Below, piece by piece: positions 1 to 10,013 of a DNA stretch of 64,000 nucleotides. Source of the DNA: Paraburkholderia sp. PREW-6R (GTDB lineage: Bacteria; Pseudomonadota; Gammaproteobacteria; Burkholderiales; Burkholderiaceae); contig NZ_CP155074.1 in NCBI RefSeq assembly GCF_039621805.1, forward strand, positions 124,001 through 188,000, in the 5' to 3' direction. Under the pieces are notes generated by a model. That model saw only the letters and a list, made by a program, of their open reading frames with translations. It was not told the origin of the DNA and did not search any database. The translations under genes and the position numbers were made by a program. The number at the start of each line of letters is the position of its first letter. Within the stretch, counting starts at the first letter, position 1.

Positions 1-113
1 ATCGTCTTCGGATCGCGCTGGTAGCGCCTGATTTCATACGGCACGCCCAGTTCTTCAAGCAGCCACAGCACGCGTTGCGAGCGGGAGTTGTTCAGATGAT
101 GGACAGTCAGCAT
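1..113 (-). CDS. Glutathione S-transferase, N-terminal fragment (runs off the window)
   Basis: Only the first 37 codons are inside the window. The translation begins MLTVHHLNNSRSQRVLWLLE and continues with EELGVPYEIRRYQRD. This matches the beta-alpha-beta start of the thioredoxin-like N-terminal GST domain, including the conserved hydrophobic helix after the SRSQRV turn, where the glutathione-activating residue normally lies. The start is the ATG complementary to 111-113. No downstream sequence is visible, so GST subclass and substrate cannot be judged. It is transcribed in the same direction as the anthranilate operon but is separated from it by about 100 bases. Confidence 0.7.
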   Translation of the reverse strand, partial: MLTVHHLNNSRSQRVLWLLEELGVPYEIRRYQRDPKT

Positions 114-215
114 AGGTCGAAGATCGTGGGCCAGTGGAGTGTCACATCATAAGGATGTTGCGCAGAGGCGGGGCTCTAGTCGCAACACGCTGCGCGTCCA
201 GGCACTGCGCTCCCT

Positions 216-1439
216 TCACACGCGCGACTTGCTTCCCATCAACCCGTTCGACGGCAACGTTTCATCCAGCAACTTACGCGCGCTTTCGATTCCAGCCACC
301 GGCAACCCTTCGGGGTTCAGCAGACCCACCTGCACGAGCACCGACGCCTGATCCCAGTAGATATGCTCGTTATAAAGCTTGTCGCCTCGAAAGCTGACCA
401 CCGCGAGCATCGGTACTTCGAAATATTTGCCGGTCGGCGCAACGCCCGGCAGCAGCCAGTCGATTTCGCACGTATGCGTACAGCTGAAAATAAATTCATC
501 GACAATGCGATCAGAGCCGATTGTGCGCGAGAGGGGAATCAGCTTCGTATCCGGCGGATTCGAATTGACAAAGTGATGCGTATAAAACCGCTTGAGATTG
601 TCGTAGCCCACCCCGCCGGTCATGGTTGGCACATGATTCACATACGGTTGCGCGACCATCGTGGGCATGACCGCTTCGACGTCGCGCGTCGCGAATTCGT
701 AGTAGCAGTGCGCCTCCCATAGCGCATTCAGGTTGTAGATCGGGCCAAGCACCCTGCGCAAAAGCGCGAGCGTGCGCGAATACGCCATCATCGCGGCAGG
801 CTTGTTGTACTCTGGACGCGCTGGCGCCGCGAACGCATGATCGCAATCCGGATAGACGTATTGTTCGATCTGGGGATTTCGGCCCAAAGCCGCGCTGATG
901 CGTTCGCGCGTTTCAGGCGGACAGTGCGAGTCGTTTTCCGGGAAATGCAGCACCATCGGGCAGCGGATCGCGGGCACTTCGTCGAAATACGATTCAAGGC
1001 CGACGCCGTAATAGCTCACGGCGCAATCCACGTCCGTGCGGGCGGCGCTCAGGAACGCGAGCTTGCCGCCGAGGCAGTAGCCCACCGCGCCCACATTTCC
1101 GGCCTGCTCCGGCATGGCGCGCAACGTGGCGATGGTCGCGGCGATATCGTCCACGGCCAGATCGGTGTCGAATTGCTCGAGATAGGCGAGCGCCTGCTTC
1201 ATATCGGCTTCGCCGTAGCCGAGCACGATGCCGGGCTTGATGCGCCAGAACAGATCCGGCACCACCACCACGTAGCCTTCTTCGGCAAAGCGCTCGGCCG
1301 CGCGCTTCATGGTCTCGTTGATGCCGAAGATTTCCTGCAACAGCACGAGTCCAGGACCCGACCCTTGCGCTGGCCGCGCGACATAAGCGTTGAAACGGCC
1401 GCCGTCCTGAGCGACGACTTCAATCAGGGAACCAGCCAT
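216..1439 (-). CDS. Dienelactone hydrolase fused to a C-terminal SnoaL/NTF2-like domain
   Basis: 407 residues, last gene of the 2-aminobenzoate operon. Residues 1-230 form a dienelactone hydrolase alpha/beta-hydrolase domain. The nucleophile is Cys122 in GYCLGG, with Asp170 (PENDSH) and His201 (CDHAFA); Glu36 (QEIFGI) fits the residue that activates the cysteine in the family. The spacing is almost the same as in the classical Pseudomonas enzyme. From about residue 235 a second domain (LWEAHCYYEFATRD onward) resembles SnoaL/NTF2-like alpha+beta barrels. Single-domain dienelactone hydrolases are about 235 residues, so this is a fusion. By position it may act late in the pathway or on a side product. 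The substrate is not shown by sequence. Confidence 0.8.
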   Translation of the reverse strand: MAGSLIEVVAQDGGRFNAYVARPAQGSGPGLVLLQEIFGINETMKRAAERFAEEGYVVVVPDLFWRIKPGIVLGYGEADMKQALAYLEQFDTDLAVDDIAATIATLRAMPEQAGNVGAVGYCLGGKLAFLSAARTDVDCAVSYYGVGLESYFDEVPAIRCPMVLHFPENDSHCPPETRERISAALGRNPQIEQYVYPDCDHAFAAPARPEYNKPAAMMAYSRTLALLRRVLGPIYNLNALWEAHCYYEFATRDVEAVMPTMVAQPYVNHVPTMTGGVGYDNLKRFYTHHFVNSNPPDTKLIPLSRTIGSDRIVDEFIFSCTHTCEIDWLLPGVAPTGKYFEVPMLAVVSFRGDKLYNEHIYWDQASVLVQVGLLNPEGLPVAGIESARKLLDETLPSNGLMGSKSRV

Positions 1440-1479
1440 GACGGTGTCTCCATGTGAGCGGGTTGCCAGGGAAGAGGGC

Positions 1480-3123
1480 TTAACTCATTGTCCGCAACTC
1501 GAAGCGTTTGAGTTTGCCGGTTTCCGTTCGCGGCAGTACGTCGACGAAAGTAATCACGCGCGGATACTTATAGGGCGCCACGTTATTCTTCACGAAATCC
1601 TGCAATTGCGCGACCAGTTTATCGCTCGCGCCGAATTCCGGGTTGAGCACCACGAAGGCTTTGACGATCTGCCCGCGAGTCTCGTCGGGTACGCCGACCA
1701 CGCCGCATTCGGCCACCGCTTCGTGTTGCAACAGCACGCTTTCCACTTCCGGACCGGAAATGTTGTAGCCCGCCGAAACGATCATGTCGTCGGCGCGCGC
1801 CTGATAGAACACGTAACCGTCGGCGTCGAGATAAACGGAGTCGCCCGGCAGATTCCAGCCGTCGCGCACGAACTTGAGTTGCCGCTCGTCGGCGAGATAG
1901 CGGCAGCCGGTCGGGCCACGTACCGCGAGTTTGCCGATCGTGCCCGGCGCGACGGGTTCCATTGCGTCGTCCACGGCTTGCACGATGTAGCCGGGCACGG
2001 CGCGGCCGATCGCGTGCGGGCGGATGTCGTCGCCCTGAGCGGAGATAAAAATATGGATCAGCTCGGTCCCGCCAATGCCGTCGATCATGTCGATGCCGGT
2101 CGCGTCGCGCCACAGGCGGCGTGTCGAATCCGGCAGTGCTTCTCCCGCCGACACGGTCTTGCGCAAACTCGACACATCATGACGCGCGACGAGGGGCGCC
2201 ATCTGCCGGTAAAACGTCGGTGCGGTAAAGAGGATGGTCGCGTGAAAGCGTTCCACGGTTTGCAGCAACGTTTCGGGCGTGAGCTTTTCGATCAACACCG
2301 TCGACGCGCCGACACGCAACGGAAAACACAGCATGCCGCCGAGCCCGAACGTAAAGGCGAGCGGCGGCGTGCCGCAAAAAATATCGCTCGACGACGGCTT
2401 CAGAATATGACGCGGGAACAGATCGCACATCGCGAGGACATCGCGATGAAAATGCATGCAGCCTTTCGGCTCGCCGGTCGTGCCGCTCGTGAAGGCGATC
2501 AGGCACACGTCGTCGGCGGCGGTATCGCACGCGTCGAAATGGTCGGGCTTGTTGATCGCGAGCGTATCGAGCGAGTCTGCGGCGTCGTCGTGGAAAAGGC
2601 GGGTTTGCTTCAGCACCGCAGCGTAGTACTCGTCGTGAGGATCGCTGCAGCGTGCGAGTTCTTCGGTCAGGCGCGCGTCGCAAAGTGCGGCACTCACCTG
2701 TGCCTTGTCGATGATCTGCTTCAGTTCTTTCGCACGCAACAGCGGCATGGTCGGCACGACGACGAGTCCGGCCTTTAACGCGGCCAACGCGGCTACGGCC
2801 ATCTGCAACGTGTTCGGCCCGCGCAGTAATACACGATTGCCGGGCTTCAAACCCATTTCGTCGACCAGCACGTGCGCGCTGCGATTCACCAGCGCGAGCA
2901 GTTCGCGATAGGTCGTGGCTTGCGCGTTGCCCTCCACGTCGGACCAGATTGCGGGATCATCGCGATGGCCGGCTTCGATCGTTCTGTCGAGCAATTCCGT
3001 CGCGCAGTTCACGCGCGGCGGATAGGCCACGTCGGGATTGTCGAGCAGAAAGACAGGCCATTGATCCTGCGGCGGAAGATTGTCGCGCGCGAAGGTATCG
3101 ACGTGTGCTGACGGTTCCATCAT
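1480..3123 (-). CDS. abmG: 2-aminobenzoate-CoA ligase (benzoate-CoA ligase family)
   Basis: 547 residues of the ANL superfamily. The phosphate-binding loop FTSGTTGEPKG is at 211-221, and the C-terminal swivel domain ends with PRTETGKLKR, where the adenylation lysine is about Lys537. These ligases convert an aromatic acid, ATP and CoA to the aryl-CoA, AMP and pyrophosphate. The anthranilate assignment rests on context: the same operon encodes the fused 2-aminobenzoyl-CoA monooxygenase/reductase and a CoA-thioester beta-oxidation set, as in Azoarcus evansii. Benzoate or salicylate as substrate cannot be excluded from sequence alone. The start lies just after the RidA gene in the same transcription unit. 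Confidence 0.82.
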   Translation of the reverse strand: MMEPSAHVDTFARDNLPPQDQWPVFLLDNPDVAYPPRVNCATELLDRTIEAGHRDDPAIWSDVEGNAQATTYRELLALVNRSAHVLVDEMGLKPGNRVLLRGPNTLQMAVAALAALKAGLVVVPTMPLLRAKELKQIIDKAQVSAALCDARLTEELARCSDPHDEYYAAVLKQTRLFHDDAADSLDTLAINKPDHFDACDTAADDVCLIAFTSGTTGEPKGCMHFHRDVLAMCDLFPRHILKPSSSDIFCGTPPLAFTFGLGGMLCFPLRVGASTVLIEKLTPETLLQTVERFHATILFTAPTFYRQMAPLVARHDVSSLRKTVSAGEALPDSTRRLWRDATGIDMIDGIGGTELIHIFISAQGDDIRPHAIGRAVPGYIVQAVDDAMEPVAPGTIGKLAVRGPTGCRYLADERQLKFVRDGWNLPGDSVYLDADGYVFYQARADDMIVSAGYNISGPEVESVLLQHEAVAECGVVGVPDETRGQIVKAFVVLNPEFGASDKLVAQLQDFVKNNVAPYKYPRVITFVDVLPRTETGKLKRFELRTMS

Positions 3124-3206
3124 GGTCTCCCGGGCGTTGAGCCGGCTAAATGCGCATGGGTTGGCTTGGTGGCTTGCGTGTGTCGTTCAGTACTGTGGGG
3201 ACTCGA

Positions 3207-3599
3207 TCAAGCAATGACGGCAGTGGCTTCGATTTCGACCTTCGCTTCGTCTTCGATCAGCGCGACGACTTGCACCGCGCTCATCGCGATGTCGTAGTCG
3301 CCGATCAGTTCACGAAAGGCGCGGCCAATATCCTTCAGCGCCGCCAGATATTCACGTTTATCGGTGACGTACCACGTCATGCGGACGAGGTGCTCGGGTT
3401 TGCCTCCCGCTTCATGTAACACGGCAACCACGTTTCTCAGCGCCTGGATGGCCTGCTGCGCGAAGTCGCTGGACTGGAACCGCGCCTGTTCGTCCCAGCC
3501 GATCTGGCCGGCAATGAACACTTGCGTGCCGCTGGCCGCGACACCGTTCGCGTAGCCACGAGGTTTAACCCAGCCGGCCGGAAGAAGAGCTTTTTTCAT
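3207..3599 (-). CDS. RidA family enamine/imine deaminase
   Basis: 130 residues, the usual length of YjgF/YER057c/UK114 (RidA) proteins, with the typical start LPAGWVKPRGYANGVAASG and the core GQIGWDEQ...QAIQALRNV. RidA proteins speed hydrolysis of reactive enamines and imines to ketones and ammonia. In this operon an amino-substituted non-aromatic CoA ester is expected after the monooxygenase/reductase step. A RidA that removes the amino group as an imine would therefore make chemical sense, but this is inference. Its ATG overlaps the thioesterase stop codon in an ATGA junction, which suggests translational coupling. Confidence 0.85.
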   Translation of the reverse strand: MKKALLPAGWVKPRGYANGVAASGTQVFIAGQIGWDEQARFQSSDFAQQAIQALRNVVAVLHEAGGKPEHLVRMTWYVTDKREYLAALKDIGRAFRELIGDYDIAMSAVQVVALIEDEAKVEIEATAVIA

Positions 3600-4039
3600 G
3601 AGCGATGCGCCTCGATGGAGTCGGGCTGAGGAGCGAACGGCGCGAGCGCGCTCGCGATATCCGCAGGGATCGGAATCGATTGACCGCTTTCGAGCGATGT
3701 GGTGACGAGCACCTGTTTCGCGCGAAACCGCGTTTCACCGTCGTGGTGTCCGACTATTTCGATGCTGAGCGAACGGCGTCCAACCGCTACGACGTTCAGC
3801 GTCAGCATGATCGTTTCACCCATCTGACTGGGCCGCGAGAATTCGCAGTCGAGCTTGACGATCGGCAGGCCGATGCGTCGCCGCGAGATCATCTGCGCAT
3901 AGTCGATCCTCATGCCTTCATTGAACCAGTCTTCGACGAGCGCGTTGGTCATCACCAGATATTGCGGGAAGAACACAATGCCGGCCGGATCGCAGTGCGA
4001 AAAGCGGATACGTAGCGGCCTTTCGAATTGGGCGCTCAT
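3596..4039 (-). CDS. Acyl-CoA thioesterase, 4-hydroxybenzoyl-CoA thioesterase type (hotdog fold)
   Basis: 147 residues with the hotdog-fold start [18 protein letters not shown]. Asp17 in HCDPAG corresponds to the catalytic Asp17 of Pseudomonas 4-hydroxybenzoyl-CoA thioesterase. The ATG at 4039 was chosen because it forms an ATGA overlap with the stop of the acyl-CoA dehydrogenase gene; the frame stays open upstream, but that stretch looks non-coding. It may release CoA from a ring-derived or dead-end thioester during anthranilate breakdown. The exact substrate is unknown. Confidence 0.83.
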   Translation of the reverse strand: MSAQFERPLRIRFSHCDPAGIVFFPQYLVMTNALVEDWFNEGMRIDYAQMISRRRIGLPIVKLDCEFSRPSQMGETIMLTLNVVAVGRRSLSIEIVGHHDGETRFRAKQVLVTTSLESGQSIPIPADIASALAPFAPQPDSIEAHRS

Positions 4040-5244
4040 GTGATGTCGCCTTTGCCGGCCGCAATAGCATGCGCTTTCAACAGATCGCGGCCGACGATCA
4101 ACTGCTGCACTTCGGTCGCGCCTTCGTAAATCCGCAGCGCGCGGATTTCGCGGTATAGCATCTCGACAGCCGTGCCGCTTTGTACGCCCATGCCACCGTA
4201 AAGCTGCACGGCGGCGTCGATCACCTGCTGTGCACCTTCGCTCGCATGCCACTTCGCCATGGCTGCTTCACGCGTGACACTTTCGCCCTGATCGCGCAGC
4301 CACGCGGCGCGGTAGACGAGCAACGCACTGCTGTCGATAGTCAAGGCCATGTGCGCAAGTCTGGCCTGAGTGAGCTGGAAGTCGCCGAGCGTCTGCCCGA
4401 ACATTTTCCGTGACGACGCGCGGGCGAGACCTTCGGCCATGGCATGACGTGCAAACCCGAGCGACGCGGCGGCAACCGACGTGCGGAAAATGTCCAGCGT
4501 GCGCATGGCGAGCTTGAACCCTTCGCCGGGTGCGCCAAGCATCTGGCTGCGCGGCACGCGTGCGCCCGCAAAGTGCAGACGCGCGAGCGGGTGCGGCGCG
4601 ATCACGTCGATACGTTCGGCGATCTCTAGCCCGGGCGTCTGCGCGTCGACGATAAACGCAGTGATGCCGCGCGCACCGGGCGCTTCTCCGGTTCTCGCGA
4701 AGACTACATAGAAGTCGGCTATTCCGCCGTTGGAGATCCACGTCTTGTCGCCGTCGAGTACGTAAGCATCGCCGTCCTCGCGAGCGGCGAGCGCCATGGC
4801 GGCGACGTCCGAGCCCGCTTCGGGTTCGGACAGCGCGAAAGCGGCGATTGCCGTGCCGTTGGCGACGCGCGGCAGATAGCGCGTTTTCTGCTCATGCGTG
4901 CCGCCAAGAGAAATTGCGCCGGAGCCGAGTCCCTGCATGGCCAGCGCGAAGTCCGCCAGACCGTTGTGTCGGGCCAGCGTTTCGCGCAACAGGCAGACGG
5001 CGCGCGTGTCGATCGTGTCGCCGTGGCCGCCATACGCGCTGCCGCCGACGCCGTATCTCAACCAGCCCGCCTCGCCCAGTTGGCGAACGAGGCTGCGGCA
5101 GGTCGCATCCACGTCATCGTGCTGGACGTGTTCAAGATGGGCGCCGCACCACGCTTCGATACCCGCGGCCAGTTCGCGATGACGCGGCTCAAAAAACGGC
5201 CACGCCAGCGGGCTGTGCCAATCCATTTCGCTTGTCGCGCTCAA
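4036..5244 (-). CDS. Acyl-CoA dehydrogenase of the anthranilate operon
   Basis: About 402 residues. The flavin/substrate motifs of the family are present: [22 protein letters not shown], and the C-terminal [10 protein letters not shown] containing the catalytic-base glutamate of the YEG type. Acyl-CoA dehydrogenases form alpha,beta-unsaturated CoA esters with FAD and pass electrons to ETF. A TTG at 5244, six bases after GGAG and one base after the upstream stop codon, has the best ribosome-binding site; an ATG at 5226 is the alternative. In the operon it would act in the beta-oxidation-like part of the pathway after ring dearomatisation. Confidence 0.85.
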   Translation of the reverse strand: MSATSEMDWHSPLAWPFFEPRHRELAAGIEAWCGAHLEHVQHDDVDATCRSLVRQLGEAGWLRYGVGGSAYGGHGDTIDTRAVCLLRETLARHNGLADFALAMQGLGSGAISLGGTHEQKTRYLPRVANGTAIAAFALSEPEAGSDVAAMALAAREDGDAYVLDGDKTWISNGGIADFYVVFARTGEAPGARGITAFIVDAQTPGLEIAERIDVIAPHPLARLHFAGARVPRSQMLGAPGEGFKLAMRTLDIFRTSVAAASLGFARHAMAEGLARASSRKMFGQTLGDFQLTQARLAHMALTIDSSALLVYRAAWLRDQGESVTREAAMAKWHASEGAQQVIDAAVQLYGGMGVQSGTAVEMLYREIRALRIYEGATEVQQLIVGRDLLKAHAIAAGKGDIT

Positions 5245-5245
5245 T

Positions 5246-6097
5246 TCAATCTCCTTCGAACACTGGGCGCGACTTCGCTGCAAATGCGCTATAAGCACGC
5301 TCGAAATCGCGTGTGCTCATGCAGATGGCCTGAGCCTGCGCTTCGGATTCGATGGCTTCGTCGATACTCATGCTCCACTCCTGGTGCAGCATTGTCTTTG
5401 TGATGCCATGCGCGAAAGTGGGTCCGGCGACCAGCTGGGCGGCGAGTTGGTGCGCTTCTTCCAGCAACGCGGCGGGCTCGCAAAGGCGATTGTAGAAGCC
5501 CCATGCGTGGCCCTCTTCTCCGCTTGCCGAGCGACCGGTGAAGAGCAGTTCCGACGCGCGCCCCTGCCCGATAATGCGCGGCAGAATCGAGCACGCGCCC
5601 ATATCGCAGCCTGCCAGTCCAACGCGCGAGAAGAGGAACGCGACCTTGCTGCGCGCGGTCCCCAACCGCATATCGGACGACATTGCGAGAATGGCGCCCG
5701 CGCCCGCGCACACGCCGTCCACCGCCGCGATAACCGGCTGCGGACAGTGGCGCATGGCTTTGACGAGATCGCCGGTCATGCGCGTGAAGAGCAGCAGTTC
5801 GGGCATGGGCAGATCGATCAGCGGCGCGATGATGTCGTGAACGTCGCCGCCGGAACAGAAGTTGTCCCCCGCGCCGTGAAGAACGACTGCTTTCACATCC
5901 GTCGCGTACGCGAGCTGGCGGAACAGATCGCGCAGTTCCGCATACGACTCGAAAGTCAGCGGATTCTTGCGTTCCGGGCGATTCAGCGTGATCGTCGCGA
6001 CTTTGTCGGCGACCTGCCAGCCGAAGTGTCGGGCTTCGTAGTCCGCAAGTGTCAACTGGTTGCCGGCGAGCAATGCGTCGGCGCTAGATCGTGGCAT
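5246..6097 (-). CDS. Enoyl-CoA hydratase/isomerase family protein of the anthranilate operon
   Basis: 283 residues with the crotonase fold. The oxyanion-hole segments are visible at DNFCSGGDV and in the [11 protein letters not shown] region, followed by [18 protein letters not shown]. The usual Glu pair of classical hydratases is not obvious: SSD replaces the common MCD, and GCDMG replaces the GxGG turn. It may hydrate, isomerise or open a cyclic CoA intermediate rather than act on simple enoyl-CoA. It starts after a 45-base gap behind the MarR gene and ends one base before the dehydrogenase start. The family is clear and the reaction is open. Confidence 0.83.
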   Translation of the reverse strand: MPRSSADALLAGNQLTLADYEARHFGWQVADKVATITLNRPERKNPLTFESYAELRDLFRQLAYATDVKAVVLHGAGDNFCSGGDVHDIIAPLIDLPMPELLLFTRMTGDLVKAMRHCPQPVIAAVDGVCAGAGAILAMSSDMRLGTARSKVAFLFSRVGLAGCDMGACSILPRIIGQGRASELLFTGRSASGEEGHAWGFYNRLCEPAALLEEAHQLAAQLVAGPTFAHGITKTMLHQEWSMSIDEAIESEAQAQAICMSTRDFERAYSAFAAKSRPVFEGD

Positions 6098-6142
6098 GTG
6101 TGTCTCCTGCGTGTTCGTGCAATGCGGTGTGATGGGCTGCGA

Positions 6143-6700
6143 TCAGGCTTTGAGGCTGTCGAGCAGATGCTGCTTGAGCTTGCCCAGGCGCTGGTGGGTC
6201 CGCGATTTCTCATCGAGACTCAGGCCGCCGAACAGTTCGACGACCCACTGCTCGTGTGCGACCGCCATCTTGTCGAACGCCTTGCGGCCGGCCGGCGTGA
6301 GACACACGCTGATCGAACGGCGGTCGTTCGGGTCGGTGTCGCGCGACACCAGGCCTTCTTTTTCGAGTTGGTCAGTAATGCCGGTGACGTTGCCGCCCGT
6401 TACCATGAGTCGGCGCGACAGTTCTGTCATCTTCAGGCCTTCGGGGTGCCGCTCCAGTTGCGCCATCAGATCAAAACGGGGCAACGTGGTGTCGAATTCA
6501 GTGCGTAGACGCTTGCGTAATTCGGCCTGTATGAGGTTCGTGGTGGTCAACATGCGCAACCAGAGGCGCAGGCCCATGTGACTATCGGCGCCGGTGCTCA
6601 TTTCGAGGTCCACGACGTTCTCCGCGGGTTTCGCCACGCCTTTGCGCGGCGCTTTGGCGTCGGCTGCAACGGGCTTCCTGATGTTCGATGGTTTACTCAC
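6143..6700 (-). CDS. MarR family transcriptional regulator of the anthranilate operon
   Basis: 185 residues with a MarR winged helix: FDLMAQLERHPEGLKMTELS, RLMVTGGNVTGITDQLEKEG and the wing DPNDRRSISVCLTPAG. About 45 basic, disordered residues precede it. The start is a GTG at 6700 inside an ATGTGA overlap with the SDR gene, with GGAGG just upstream; longer versions of the frame run antiparallel to nothing recognisable. MarR proteins bind short palindromes and usually release DNA on binding an aromatic ligand or CoA ester. A candidate site lies at the operon promoter (9896-9912), so autoregulation of the operon is likely. Confidence 0.88.
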   Translation of the reverse strand: MSKPSNIRKPVAADAKAPRKGVAKPAENVVDLEMSTGADSHMGLRLWLRMLTTTNLIQAELRKRLRTEFDTTLPRFDLMAQLERHPEGLKMTELSRRLMVTGGNVTGITDQLEKEGLVSRDTDPNDRRSISVCLTPAGRKAFDKMAVAHEQWVVELFGGLSLDEKSRTHQRLGKLKQHLLDSLKA

Positions 6701-7476
6701 ATGACCTCCCCGCCCGAAACGGAAACAGATTGCCCCGTCATCGCCTCCGAGCCAGGCTGGCACAGCCATAACACGGCGTTGGCCACCTGCTGCGGACTGA
6801 CAAAGCGGCGCTGCGGATTCGAACGGAGCAACGTTTCGCGCGCCTGTTCTTCGGTGCGCGAGGTTTTGCTCGTGATCTGTTCGAGCGATGCTTGCAGCAA
6901 TTCGGTCTCCGTGTAGCCGGGGCAAACGGCGTTGACGGTGACACCTTTCGTCGCCACCTCCAATGCGAGCGAGCGGGTCAGCCCCACGACGCCATGCTTG
7001 GCCGCGCAATACGCGGCCACATACGCATACCCGATCTGACCGGCCGTACTCGCCACGTTCACGATGCGGCCATAGCCGCGTTCGAGCATGCCAGGCAGCA
7101 CGGCACGCGTGCCAAGGAACACGCCGGTGAGATTGACGTCGAGCATGCGCTGCCAGAGCGCCATGTCGGTCTGCGTGAATGGCGCCGCTTGCGCCTGGCC
7201 CGCGTTGTTGATCAGAATGTCGATAGCGCCCGTCTGAGCGAACGCGCGTTCAACCGACGATTCGCTGCTGACATCCACGCCAATGCACGCCATTTCGCCA
7301 AGCGCGGCGAGCCTGTTTCGCTGTGAATCGAGCCGCGCGGCATTGCGGCCCATCAACGTGACACGCGCACCGGCCTTGAGCAGCATTTCCGCAACGGCTG
7401 CGCCGATGCCGCTGCCGCCGCCCGTCACGACCGCGTGTCGACCTTCGAGCGCACGGTTAAGCATGGTGCTGTTCAC
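6697..7476 (-). CDS. Short-chain dehydrogenase/reductase, probable 3-hydroxyacyl-CoA dehydrogenase
   Basis: 259 residues of the classical SDR family. The cofactor motif is TGGGSGIG near residue 18, NNAG is near residue 90, and the catalytic YCAAK (Tyr-x-x-x-Lys) is in [11 protein letters not shown]. The likely start is a GTG that overlaps the stop of the monooxygenase/reductase gene (GTGA); an ATG four codons later is the alternative. In the CoA-dependent 2-aminobenzoate pathway an NAD-dependent beta-hydroxyacyl-CoA dehydrogenase is expected, and this is the only candidate in the operon. Confidence 0.85.
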   Translation of the reverse strand: MNSTMLNRALEGRHAVVTGGGSGIGAAVAEMLLKAGARVTLMGRNAARLDSQRNRLAALGEMACIGVDVSSESSVERAFAQTGAIDILINNAGQAQAAPFTQTDMALWQRMLDVNLTGVFLGTRAVLPGMLERGYGRIVNVASTAGQIGYAYVAAYCAAKHGVVGLTRSLALEVATKGVTVNAVCPGYTETELLQASLEQITSKTSRTEEQARETLLRSNPQRRFVSPQQVANAVLWLCQPGSEAMTGQSVSVSGGEVM

Positions 7477-9845
7477 GTGGTGCCCTCCGCGCGTTGCGCG
7501 CGCTCTTGCGCCGACAGACCGGCATTCGCGGCAGCCTGCGCGCGTTCACGTTCGAGATTGCGTTCCAGTTGCGATTTCGCCGCGGTATAGGGCTTGGGCC
7601 ACATCACGTCGAAGTAGCCGATTTTCGCGGCCTCGTTGAGTGTCCATGCCGGGTTCGCCAGATGCGGACGCGCTATCGCGCAGAGATCCGCGCGACCCGC
7701 CGCGATAATACTGTTGACGTGGTCCGCCTCGGAAATCGCGCCCACTGCGATCGTGGCGATGCCCGCTTCGTTGCGCACGCGGTCGGCGAAGGGGGTCTGG
7801 AACATGCGTCCGTAGACGGGCTTTTCTTCCTTGCTGACCTGACCCGACGATACGTCGATCATGTCGGCGCCTGCCGCCTTGAACGCGCGGGCAATCTGCA
7901 CGGCGTCCTCGGGTGTCGTGCCGCCTTGCACCCAGTCGTTCGCGGAGATCCGCACGGAAATTGGCTTGTCTTGCGGCCACGCCGCACGAACCGCCTTGAA
8001 CACTTGCAATGGATAGCGCAACCGGGTTTCGAGCGAACCGCCGTACTCGTCCATGCGCTGATTGGTGAGCGGCGACAGGAAGCTCGAAAGGAAATAGCCA
8101 TGCGCGCAGTGCAGTTCGAGCCAGTCGAAGCCCGCTTCAGCCGACATCTGCGTGGCGCGTACGAACTGGGCCTGGATCTCGCGCAGATCGTCAAGCGTGG
8201 CTTCACGCGCCTGCTGGCTCACACCGCGCAGATATTGTTGCGACGACGCCGACACGAGCGGCCAGTTGCCTTCGCGGAGTGGCTGGTCGATGCCTTCCCA
8301 CGCGACACGCGTCGAACCCTTGGCGCCCGAATGACCCAACTGGATACCGATCTTCGCGTCGGATTGCGCATGCACGAGATCGACGATGCGCTTCCACGCC
8401 GTCAGATGTTCGGGCGCATACATGCCAGGACAGCCCGGCGTGATTCGCGCCTCGGGCGACACGCAGGTCATTTCCGTCATCACGAGGGCTGCGCCGCCTA
8501 ATGCGCGCGCGCCCAGATGCATCAGATGGTAGTCCCCGGCGATGCCGTCTACTGCGGAGTATTGCGCCATGGGCGACACCACGACGCGGTTTTTCAGCGT
8601 GACGCCGCGCAACCTGAACGGCGTGAACATAGGCGGGACTGAATGTTTTTCGGGCGCGCGTTGTACGCCGGATCGACTCGCAAGCCAGTCTTCGAAGGCG
8701 GACAGGTAGATCGGGTCGCGCGCGCGCAGGTTTTCGTGCGAGATGCGCTGCGAACGCGTGAGCAGCGAGTACGCGAATTGTTCTGGTTCAAACGACGTGT
8801 AGCGATCCACATGCTCGAACCATTCGGTGGAATTGCGCGCAGCGTTCTGGATGCGCAGCACGTCGACGCTGCGAACCTCGGTGTAGTGCGCAAGCGCCGC
8901 GGCCAGATTGCCGGGATGCGCGCCAATGCTGTTGGCCAGTTCGATCGAATCTTCGAGCGCGAGCTTCGTGCCCGAGCCGATGGAAAAATGCGCGGTGTGC
9001 GCCGCGTCGCCCATCAACACGACGGGCGTTTGCGTTCCGTCGGCGTTGTCGCGCCAGTGCACCCATTCCTGGTTGACGACGCGCGGAAAGCGGATCCACT
9101 GCGATGAGCCGCGCAAATGCGCTGCGTTCGACAGCAACGGGTTGCCATCGAGATACTTCGCGAAAAGTTTCTCGCAGAAGGCGATGCTGTCCTCTTTACT
9201 CATCTCGTCGAGGCCGGCGGCGCGCCACACACGCTCAGGTGTCTCGACGATAAAAGTGGACGTTTCGTTATCGAAACGATAGGCGTGTGCCTGAAACCAG
9301 CCGAATTCGGTTTCTTCGAAAGCGAATGTGAAAGCGTCGAATAGCTTTCTGGTGCCAAGCCAGACGAAGCGGCAATCGCGCATGTCGATGTCCGGCTTAT
9401 ACGTGGCGGCGTATTTTTGACGGATTGCGCTATTTGCGCCGTCGCATGCGACGATCAGGTCGGCCTTGTAAGCCGTGTCCTCCGTGACCTGGGTTTCGAA
9501 AACCAGTTTGACGCCGAGTTGTTCACAGCGCGCCTGCAGGATATTCAGCAGACGTTTGCGCCCAATCCCGCAGAAACCGTGGCCGGACGAACGGATCTGC
9601 CGGCCGCGAAAGTTGATTTCGATGTCGTCCCAGTGATTGAACGCGTTGAGAATCGCGTCGGCGCTGGGTGCGTCGGCGGCGCGCAGATTGCCGAGTGTCT
9701 GGTCGGAGAACACCACGCCCCAACCGAACGTGTCGTAGGGGCGATTGCGTTCAACTACTGTCACTTCGTCTGCCGGATACCGGTGCTTCATTAACAGGCC
9801 AAAGTACAAACCGGCCGGGCCGCCGCCGATGCAGACGATGCGCAT
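7473..9845 (-). CDS. abmA: 2-aminobenzoyl-CoA monooxygenase/reductase (fused FAD hydroxylase and OYE domains)
   Basis: About 790 residues in two parts. Residues 1-395 are a class A FAD monooxygenase: the dinucleotide motif GGGPAG is at the start and GDAAHTAHF is the second FAD motif. From about residue 405, [20 protein letters not shown] begins an old-yellow-enzyme-type FMN reductase that runs through SVRISANDW and [10 protein letters not shown]. This fusion is the hallmark of 2-aminobenzoyl-CoA monooxygenase/reductase, which hydroxylates and then reduces the ring of 2-aminobenzoyl-CoA. It is often annotated as bifunctional salicylyl-CoA 5-hydroxylase/oxidoreductase. It is the first gene of the operon. 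The ATG at 9845 has GGGGA six bases upstream; ATG 9851 is also possible. Confidence 0.9.
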   Translation of the reverse strand: MRIVCIGGGPAGLYFGLLMKHRYPADEVTVVERNRPYDTFGWGVVFSDQTLGNLRAADAPSADAILNAFNHWDDIEINFRGRQIRSSGHGFCGIGRKRLLNILQARCEQLGVKLVFETQVTEDTAYKADLIVACDGANSAIRQKYAATYKPDIDMRDCRFVWLGTRKLFDAFTFAFEETEFGWFQAHAYRFDNETSTFIVETPERVWRAAGLDEMSKEDSIAFCEKLFAKYLDGNPLLSNAAHLRGSSQWIRFPRVVNQEWVHWRDNADGTQTPVVLMGDAAHTAHFSIGSGTKLALEDSIELANSIGAHPGNLAAALAHYTEVRSVDVLRIQNAARNSTEWFEHVDRYTSFEPEQFAYSLLTRSQRISHENLRARDPIYLSAFEDWLASRSGVQRAPEKHSVPPMFTPFRLRGVTLKNRVVVSPMAQYSAVDGIAGDYHLMHLGARALGGAALVMTEMTCVSPEARITPGCPGMYAPEHLTAWKRIVDLVHAQSDAKIGIQLGHSGAKGSTRVAWEGIDQPLREGNWPLVSASSQQYLRGVSQQAREATLDDLREIQAQFVRATQMSAEAGFDWLELHCAHGYFLSSFLSPLTNQRMDEYGGSLETRLRYPLQVFKAVRAAWPQDKPISVRISANDWVQGGTTPEDAVQIARAFKAAGADMIDVSSGQVSKEEKPVYGRMFQTPFADRVRNEAGIATIAVGAISEADHVNSIIAAGRADLCAIARPHLANPAWTLNEAAKIGYFDVMWPKPYTAAKSQLERNLERERAQAAANAGLSAQERAQRAEGTT

Positions 9846-9878
9846 GCTCATTCCCCACGTCAGATTGCTCTGGAGGGT

Positions 9879-9912
9879 AATTTAGGCTTCGATAGTTTAG
9901 ATGTCAAGTAAA
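9879..9912 (-). promoter_or_regulatory. Promoter and candidate MarR operator of the anthranilate operon
   Basis: On the minus strand a perfect -35 box TTGACA (9907-9902) is followed after 17 bases by TAAATT (9884-9879, four of six consensus positions), about 30 bases before the first gene. The -35 lies inside an imperfect palindrome, TTTAGATGTCAAGTAAA on the plus strand (9896-9912). A site of this size covering the -35 suits repression by the MarR protein encoded in the operon. Binding is inferred. Confidence 0.5.
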
Positions 9913-10013
9913 CGCAGAGAAGGCTCGCTGGCGGGTACTGGAACGCCGATCGGACAAGGCACGTTAGTCCGATTGACTGGAGACGGTCGAAGCGACCACG
10001 AGAGCACGAGGAA

